DNA of 10,019 nt from Clostridia bacterium. Lineage in GTDB: Bacteria > Bacillota > Clostridia > Christensenellales > Borkfalkiaceae. Both the position numbers and the translations under genes were made by a program. Shown here in pieces: positions 5,968 to 10,019 of the stretch (position 1 is the stretch's first letter; every line of letters starts with the position of its first letter). The notes beneath the pieces were generated by a model that was given only the letters and a program-made list of their open reading frames with translations, was not told the origin of the DNA and did not search any database. Location of the stretch: the NCBI GenBank assembly GCA_900767885.1, contig CAAGAU010000003.1, positions 1 to 10,019 on the forward strand, in the 5' to 3' direction.

Positions 5968-8499
5968 TTACTTTTCTGCCGAGGCGGTTAAATCGTCGCT
6001 TTGCACGGCGCGGCTCGGGTGGCAGGTGAAATATATTATCTGCTCGCGAGAGGATAAGTCTTTCAACACCTCTTTTACGCGCGCAAAATGCTTTTCGTCA
6101 AGCGCGACGAACGGATCGTCCATAACGACGAAAGGGCTTTCGGTTTTAAACGCCTGCTTTGCTATTGCCAGCCTTAAACACAGGTTCAGCACCGCGCGTT
6201 GTCCCGCGCTTAAATGCTTTTCGCTCCTGTATTCGCCGTTTCTCTCGTAGCGAACGCGGAAATCTTTATCCATATCCACGCCCACGCCGAGCGCGTCCTC
6301 CGTAAGCGCGGTATACTTTAAAAATTCGCTCATAACGGGCGCAACGTATTCGTCCTTAATTTTCTTTTCGGCCTCTGCAAGGTATTTTTCGGCAAACCGC
6401 AAAAGCGAATATTTTTCTTCCGCCGCGGCAAGTTCTTCTTCGGCTACTTCCAGCGCGCTCTCCGCGTCGGGCAACGCTTCCAGAGCCGCCTCGTCTGCGG
6501 CGATAGCCTCGTTTTTTTGCGCAAGCCGTTTGTTGGCCGCGTTCAAAAGTTCGTTTAACTCCTCTACGGTAAGCGTTTCGTCGCCGACGGCAGGCGTTTC
6601 GCCGTACTTGTTTTTAAAATCTTCGGTCGCGGCGGAAAGTTCGGCGGTACTACGCTTTAATTGTTCCGCTTTTACCCTGTCGCCGCGCAGTTCGTTTGCG
6701 GCGGCGGCAACGTCGCCGCCGAGTTTATACGCCGTCGCAAAGCCGCGGATAAACTCCTCGCTCTTTGCTATTTCGGCTTTAAGTTTTGCCGCATTTTGCG
6801 CATGCCTTTCCGCCTGCGCGCTAAGGTTGACAAGCCGTTCGTTATCCTTTATAAGCGCAGCGAGCGCGGAATGATAATCGCGGACGTTTATTCCGTAACG
6901 CTCGTAAACGGCTTTCAGCCCGTTCTCCCGCGCGGAAATCTCGTCGGATAATCGCTCTATACACTCTCTTTTTTCGGCAAGACCGTTTTTAACTTCGGAA
7001 TATCTCGCCCTGCCGGATTTAAAATCGGAATACCCTACGGCAACGCCGTCGCGCGAATAATAGCCGTAGCGCGCCAAAAACTCGTTTATCTCTTCTTTCA
7101 GTAAATTTTCTTTGACCTGCAAATCCGCTTGCGGATTTTTTTTGTCGGTTTTATTTTTAGGTTTGACAAACGCGCCGCATAAAGCGGTAACGCACCCGAG
7201 CGCAATAAGCGCGACGGCGGCAATTTTGTTTATAACAAACAACGCCGCGCCGCCACCCGCGACAAGCAAACCGATTAAAACGAGGAGTTGTCCCAATCCG
7301 AATTTTCGTTTGTTTTCCGGCTCGGCGGTTTCCGCATTCAACCTTATTTTTTGCTCGATCTCGCGGTATTGCGCCATCTTTTCGTCGAGTTCTTCCTCGT
7401 CGCAAGGGTCTATCGGATCAACCTCGAATTTATTTATTATCGGGTTTTTACATTCGTTTTCATACTCTTCTTTAAGCCGCTCCGCACGCGCGCTCGCCTT
7501 TGTCAGTTCGTCGGTCTTGTTTTGCAGTCCGGCAATAACCGCGCCGTTTAAACCGTTTAAATTCTCTTTTAAAACTTTAAGTTCGTACTCGGTTTGCGGC
7601 GAAAGTTTTTCGCTTTCCAGCGCGCGGCGGTTTGCCGCCGCGCGCTGATATTCGGTCTGCATGGCGTCTATTTCTTTTTCGGTAGGTATTCCGCAGGGAT
7701 ATTTTTCTCTGTACTTACCGATAATCGCGTTATTTGCGGCGATTTGCGCTTTGTTACGCTCGTAATTTTCGCGCCGCACCTTTTGAGTTTCGGCATTCAC
7801 CGCCTTGCGGTAACGTTCCCTTATAGTTTCCGCCTCTGCGGTAAGTTGCGCCTTTTCGGCGTACCTCGCCGCAAGATTTTTTTCCAGATTTTTCAAATCG
7901 GAAATTTTCTCGCTCAAATCGCGCTTTTTAAGCCGACAATCCTTTAAAATACCCGCGTCGCCGCGCAACGCCTTATATTTTTTTACGCTTTTTTCAAGCG
8001 CGACGGCAGCCTGTTCGAATGAAACGTCGCCGTCGCCCTGCACGCTCTCGCCGAGTTTTAACGCAACCCCCTCCGAAACGTCGTTCTCGCCGAAAAACAC
8101 GGTACGGGCAAACGAACGCTCGTCAAGCGCGAAAAACCGCTTGCCCAGGTCGTATTCGCATTCTGTTTCATCGCCGTTTTCGTAGAGTTTAAGTTCGTCG
8201 CGCGCACTGCTCTTTTTATCGAAAAACCGCTCTATTTTATAGGTTTTGCCGCCGAAAACGAAAGTTAAATTGCCGCCGAATTTTCCGCCGTTAAAGGGAT
8301 AAAAACGTTCGCGATCGGTAAACTCCACCGAGTTGGTTTTATACGAAGGCAAGCCGTAAAACATCGCCTTTATAAACGATGCGAGCGTGGTTTTGCCATA
8401 ACCGTTTTCTTCGCAGAATTCGGTTATGTCCTGCCTGAAATCTATTTCTTTTTTCCCTATGCCGCCGTAATTTTCGATATAAGCCGAAACGAGTTTCAT
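5968..8499 (-). CDS. SbcC/Rad50-like AAA ATPase with central transmembrane hairpin (YhaN-like)
   Basis: An 843-residue SMC/Rad50-type ATPase. The N-terminal head has MKLVSAYIENYGGIG and a Walker A, EENGYGKTT (30-38, Lys36). The C-terminal head has the signature LSAGQR (763-768), Walker B VVMDDP (Asp794, Asp795), D-loop ALDE (799-802) and switch His827 in YFTCH. Between them lie two long charged, probably coiled-coil arms (about 165-395 and 455-715). The tip, residues 402-446, is a pair of hydrophobic helices with a short turn where Rad50 and SbcC carry a CxxC zinc hook; no hook cysteines are seen. This is the arrangement of the YhaN family, so the complex likely sits on the membrane with its heads in the cytoplasm. 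The ATG overlaps the stop of the nuclease gene (TGATG), with AGAGGTGG just upstream, so translation is probably coupled. The first Walker A Gly is Glu30, which I recall in related clostridial proteins. The head should power its partner nuclease; the exact DNA role is unproven. Confidence 0.88.
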   Translation of the reverse strand: MKLVSAYIENYGGIGKKEIDFRQDITEFCEENGYGKTTLASFIKAMFYGLPSYKTNSVEFTDRERFYPFNGGKFGGNLTFVFGGKTYKIERFFDKKSSARDELKLYENGDETECEYDLGKRFFALDERSFARTVFFGENDVSEGVALKLGESVQGDGDVSFEQAAVALEKSVKKYKALRGDAGILKDCRLKKRDLSEKISDLKNLEKNLAARYAEKAQLTAEAETIRERYRKAVNAETQKVRRENYERNKAQIAANNAIIGKYREKYPCGIPTEKEIDAMQTEYQRAAANRRALESEKLSPQTEYELKVLKENLNGLNGAVIAGLQNKTDELTKASARAERLKEEYENECKNPIINKFEVDPIDPCDEEELDEKMAQYREIEQKIRLNAETAEPENKRKFGLGQLLVLIGLLVAGGGAALFVINKIAAVALIALGCVTALCGAFVKPKNKTDKKNPQADLQVKENLLKEEINEFLARYGYYSRDGVAVGYSDFKSGRARYSEVKNGLAEKRECIERLSDEISARENGLKAVYERYGINVRDYHSALAALIKDNERLVNLSAQAERHAQNAAKLKAEIAKSEEFIRGFATAYKLGGDVAAAANELRGDRVKAEQLKRSTAELSAATEDFKNKYGETPAVGDETLTVEELNELLNAANKRLAQKNEAIAADEAALEALPDAESALEVAEEELAAAEEKYSLLRFAEKYLAEAEKKIKDEYVAPVMSEFLKYTALTEDALGVGVDMDKDFRVRYERNGEYRSEKHLSAGQRAVLNLCLRLAIAKQAFKTESPFVVMDDPFVALDEKHFARVKEVLKDLSSREQIIYFTCHPSRAVQSDDLTASAEK

Positions 8500-9557
8500 C
8501 AGTCCACCTCTCTGCCCGTAAGAGCCTTTACGCCGTAAGCGATAACCTTGCGTTTTTGTTCCTCGTTGAGTTCGTCGCTTAAAAGCACCTCGCGGATAAA
8601 CTCGCCTTTAAGCGACTTATCCCCGTAATAGTCCTCTATACGAAATTTGCGCAATGTCCTGTCCTTTACCGACACGAAAAAATACTTGTCCGCGATATAT
8701 TCGGCTATATCGTCGGCAAGGTTTTCCTCGTCAAAGTCGCGTTCGCCCACGAGTTCCACCCTGACCATATCTTTCGGCTCGGCGGTAATCGCGGCTTTTA
8801 CTTTTTCGTATACCTGCGTTGCCGTCGTCGCGCCGCTTACATCAACCTCATATTTATAAATAGTTCGGCTTGCCGCTTTTACAAATTCCGAATGCATTTT
8901 TTCGCCGTCTGTATCGAGCAGATAAAAGCCTTTTTCGCCGCAATCGTCAAAGCCGCGCCCTTCTAAACAACCCGAATATCGCGCTATACCCCGCTCGTCT
9001 ATACGCTTTTCGGCGGCGGTATGTATATGCCCCAACGCGAGATAGTCTATATTTTTATTTTTGAGTTTCAATAAGTTTACGCCGCCCGCTCCGCCGTCGC
9101 TCCACTCGCCGTGCATGGTTACTATATTGTAGTCCGCAGGCGATAAATCGAGCGATGAATACGCCGAAAGCGAATTTTCGGCGCACAGTTCCACGCCCGC
9201 GATAACGACCTGACCGTAACGATAATAAGTCCATTCCTTGCCGAAAGTTTTAAGATTTTTAAGTTCGCGCTCGTAACCGCCGAGATCGTCGTGATTGCCG
9301 CGCAGGTACAAAAAGTCCACGCCGCCGTGCTTTTCGACTACGTCGTAAAAAAACTCCTTATCCTTTTTCAGGGGATTGTTGCCGTCGAACAAATCGCCCG
9401 CGATTATAATCGCCGTAACGCCGTTTTGTTCGGCGTATTCCGCCGTTCTTAAAAACGATGCGCGTATTTCGTTTCTTCTTTTAGCCGCCTTGTCGTTCGG
9501 AAGTCTTGACTCCATTTTGGAGCCTAAATGCACGTCCGCCAAATGTATTATTTTCAT
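8499..9557 (-). CDS. SbcD/Mre11-like metallophosphoesterase (YhaO-like DNA exonuclease subunit)
   Basis: A 352-residue calcineurin-like phosphoesterase with every metal-site motif: ADVHLGS (Asp8, His10), GDLFDG (Asp55), RGNHDD (Asn88, His89), TMHGE (His149) and LGHIHT (His177, His179). After these, YSGCLEGRGFDDCGEKGF (194-211) is typical of the SbcD/YhaO group. Residues from about 225 form the C-terminal capping and ATPase-binding part. The family cleaves DNA ends with bound manganese when driven by a Rad50-like partner, which is encoded by the next gene with a one-base overlap. At 352 residues it is somewhat shorter than most SbcD proteins. The start is fixed by the DVH motif near the N-terminus, yet no ribosome binding site precedes it and the -10 box ends nine bases before it, suggesting a nearly leaderless mRNA. 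No SOS-type operator was recognised. Confidence 0.9.
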   Translation of the reverse strand: MKIIHLADVHLGSKMESRLPNDKAAKRRNEIRASFLRTAEYAEQNGVTAIIIAGDLFDGNNPLKKDKEFFYDVVEKHGGVDFLYLRGNHDDLGGYERELKNLKTFGKEWTYYRYGQVVIAGVELCAENSLSAYSSLDLSPADYNIVTMHGEWSDGGAGGVNLLKLKNKNIDYLALGHIHTAAEKRIDERGIARYSGCLEGRGFDDCGEKGFYLLDTDGEKMHSEFVKAASRTIYKYEVDVSGATTATQVYEKVKAAITAEPKDMVRVELVGERDFDEENLADDIAEYIADKYFFVSVKDRTLRKFRIEDYYGDKSLKGEFIREVLLSDELNEEQKRKVIAYGVKALTGREVD

Positions 9558-9566
9558 AGTGCATAT

Positions 9567-9595
9567 ATTATACCTTTTTTAAAGCCGTATGTCAA
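9567..9595 (-). promoter_or_regulatory. perfect consensus promoter of the nuclease-ATPase operon
   Basis: The minus strand shows -35 TTGACA (9590-9595), a 17-bp spacer and -10 TATAAT (9567-9572). Transcription should begin about 9560-9561, only three or four bases before the ATG at 9557, leaving no room for a Shine-Dalgarno sequence. Confidence 0.75.
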
Positions 9596-9639
9596 GATTG
9601 AAAAGCCAAATATTTTTTCGTTTTTGCGCCGCAAAACGG

Positions 9640-9673
9640 TTGAATTTTTTTTGATAAAGTGCTAATATATAAT
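9640..9673 (+). promoter_or_regulatory. probable promoter region of tRNA-Val
   Basis: A perfect TATAAT lies at 9668-9673, about 32 bp before the mature tRNA, but no good -35 is found 16-18 bp upstream (only a T-run). An alternative pairing is TTGAAT (9640-9645), 17 bp, TAATAT (9663-9668). The region is shared with the divergent nuclease promoter. Confidence 0.4.
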
Positions 9674-9705
9674 AGCGACGAAAGTTTATCGCGCATTAAA
9701 TTTTC

Positions 9706-9782
9706 GGAGGCATAGCTCAGTTGGTTAGAGCGCTTGCTTCACATGCAAGAGGTCGTAGGTTCGAGTCCTACTGTCTCTACCA
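9706..9782 (+). tRNA. tRNA-Val (anticodon CAC)
   Basis: The 77-nt sequence folds into a full cloverleaf. Acceptor GGAGGCA (9706-9712) pairs with TGTCTCT (9772-9778), D-stem GCTC pairs with GAGC, and anticodon stem CTTGC pairs with GCAAG around TTCACAT. The variable loop has five bases, and T-stem GTAGG pairs with CCTAC around TTCGAGT. Anticodon CAC reads the valine codon GUG, and the discriminator is A. The 3' CCA (9780-9782) is encoded. The acceptor stem has two G-U pairs, including the first pair G1-U72, which is less common. Confidence 0.97.
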
Positions 9783-9787
9783 AGGAT

Positions 9788-9833
9788 AAAGTCAAATTTG
9801 TCTCGGTCAAAAAGAGACGGATTTGGCTTTTTT
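9788..9833 (+). terminator. intrinsic terminator of tRNA-Val
   Basis: Arms 9788-9804 and 9814-9830 form a 17-bp stem with three G-U pairs and a 9-nt loop, followed by TTTTTT (9828-9833). It starts six bases after the tRNA CCA end. Confidence 0.88.
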
Positions 9834-10019
9834 CATGCCGTTTTTAAGGCTTTTTCGGCTATTCAAAGCGAAATTGCCGAAAAATGCCCTTAAATTTACC
9901 GAGTTAGAGTGTCTCGATTTGCCAAGACTTTTGGTATTTTGTAGGGAGATAGGAAGTACGATTTTAACTGACAATGTAGGATTTGAATAGGAAATCCGTA
10001 GAAGAAACCGAACAGGAGA
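9834..10019. other. region after tRNA-Val without a gene; Shine-Dalgarno at the edge
   Basis: No convincing reading frame is seen on either strand. A stem of TTTTTCGGC (9851-9859) with GCCGAAAAA (9876-9884) and a 16-nt loop is present. The last six bases, AGGAGA (10014-10019), are a good ribosome binding site, so a plus-strand gene may begin just outside the window. Confidence 0.4.

Noticed and set aside
7112..7648. Plus-strand frame of 178 codons opposite the ATPase gene
   Set aside because: Ser/Phe/Ala-rich composition is what the antisense of a Lys/Glu-rich coiled coil gives; no initiation signals.
8410..8412. Walker A of the ATPase has Glu where the first Gly is usual, suggesting a dead enzyme
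   Set aside because: The key Lys36 and Thr37, signature motif, Walker B, D-loop and switch His are all intact, and similar EENG-GKT motifs are, as I recall, normal in related proteins.
9619..9638. Hairpin CGTTTT-T-GC / GC-AAAACG between the divergent nuclease and tRNA promoters
   Set aside because: A short bulged stem with no adjoining T-run in either direction; not called as a terminator or operator.
9772..9926. Possible direct repeat of the tRNA-Val 3' end as an attachment site
   Set aside because: Only TGTCTC and CCAAG match, with different spacing between them. That is too short to call an att site.
1..10019. CRISPR array, insertion sequence or prophage genes
   Set aside because: No regularly spaced repeats, transposase or phage structural motifs were seen on either strand.

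Overview
The window looks like chromosomal DNA from a Gram-positive, low-to-mid GC bacterium, most likely an uncultured member of the Clostridia. Supporting signs are AGGAGG-type ribosome binding sites, sigma-A promoters of TTGACA-N17-TATAAT type, a YitT-family membrane protein, a secreted C1 protease with a lectin-like domain, and a YhaO/YhaN-type nuclease-ATPase pair. The genus cannot be read from the sequence.

Layout, left to right. Positions 1-1047 (+) hold the 3' part of a PHP-type metallohydrolase (CehA/McbA-like). A gap of about 215 bp follows, with a 21-bp perfect inverted repeat and then a promoter. It leads into 1264-3363 (+), an exported papain-like (C1) protease with a lectin-like domain, two CxxC repeats, an InlB-type repeat and a C-terminal membrane anchor. 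This gene converges on a minus-strand YitT/DUF2179 membrane protein (3360-4262), and the two stop codons share one TTAA. Next on the minus strand is a two-domain SGNH/GDSL hydrolase (4349-5407) with its own consensus promoter and a leader of about 100 nt. The AT-rich stretch from about 5543 to 5967 has no convincing gene but carries several dyads, including a 12-bp terminator hairpin.

The right part is a two-gene minus-strand operon. An SbcD/YhaO-like Mre11-type phosphoesterase (8499-9557) overlaps by one base an 843-residue SbcC/Rad50-like ATPase (5968-8499). In the ATPase the middle of the coiled coil is a pair of transmembrane helices, as in YhaN, rather than a zinc hook. The operon promoter is a perfect TTGACA-N17-TATAAT. 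Its -10 box lies only nine bases from the start codon, so the mRNA is predicted to be nearly leaderless. Divergent from it is tRNA-Val(CAC) at 9706-9782 with its own terminator, followed by about 190 bp without a recognisable gene that ends in a good Shine-Dalgarno sequence at the window edge.

The nuclease and ATPase should form one membrane-associated DNA-processing complex. The protease, SGNH hydrolase, YitT protein and PHP enzyme look like independent transcription units, and I see no evidence that they form a pathway. I found no CRISPR array, insertion sequence or phage gene. The least ordinary items are the membrane-anchored Rad50-like pair with its leaderless promoter and the dyad-rich 5.5-5.97 kb gap.
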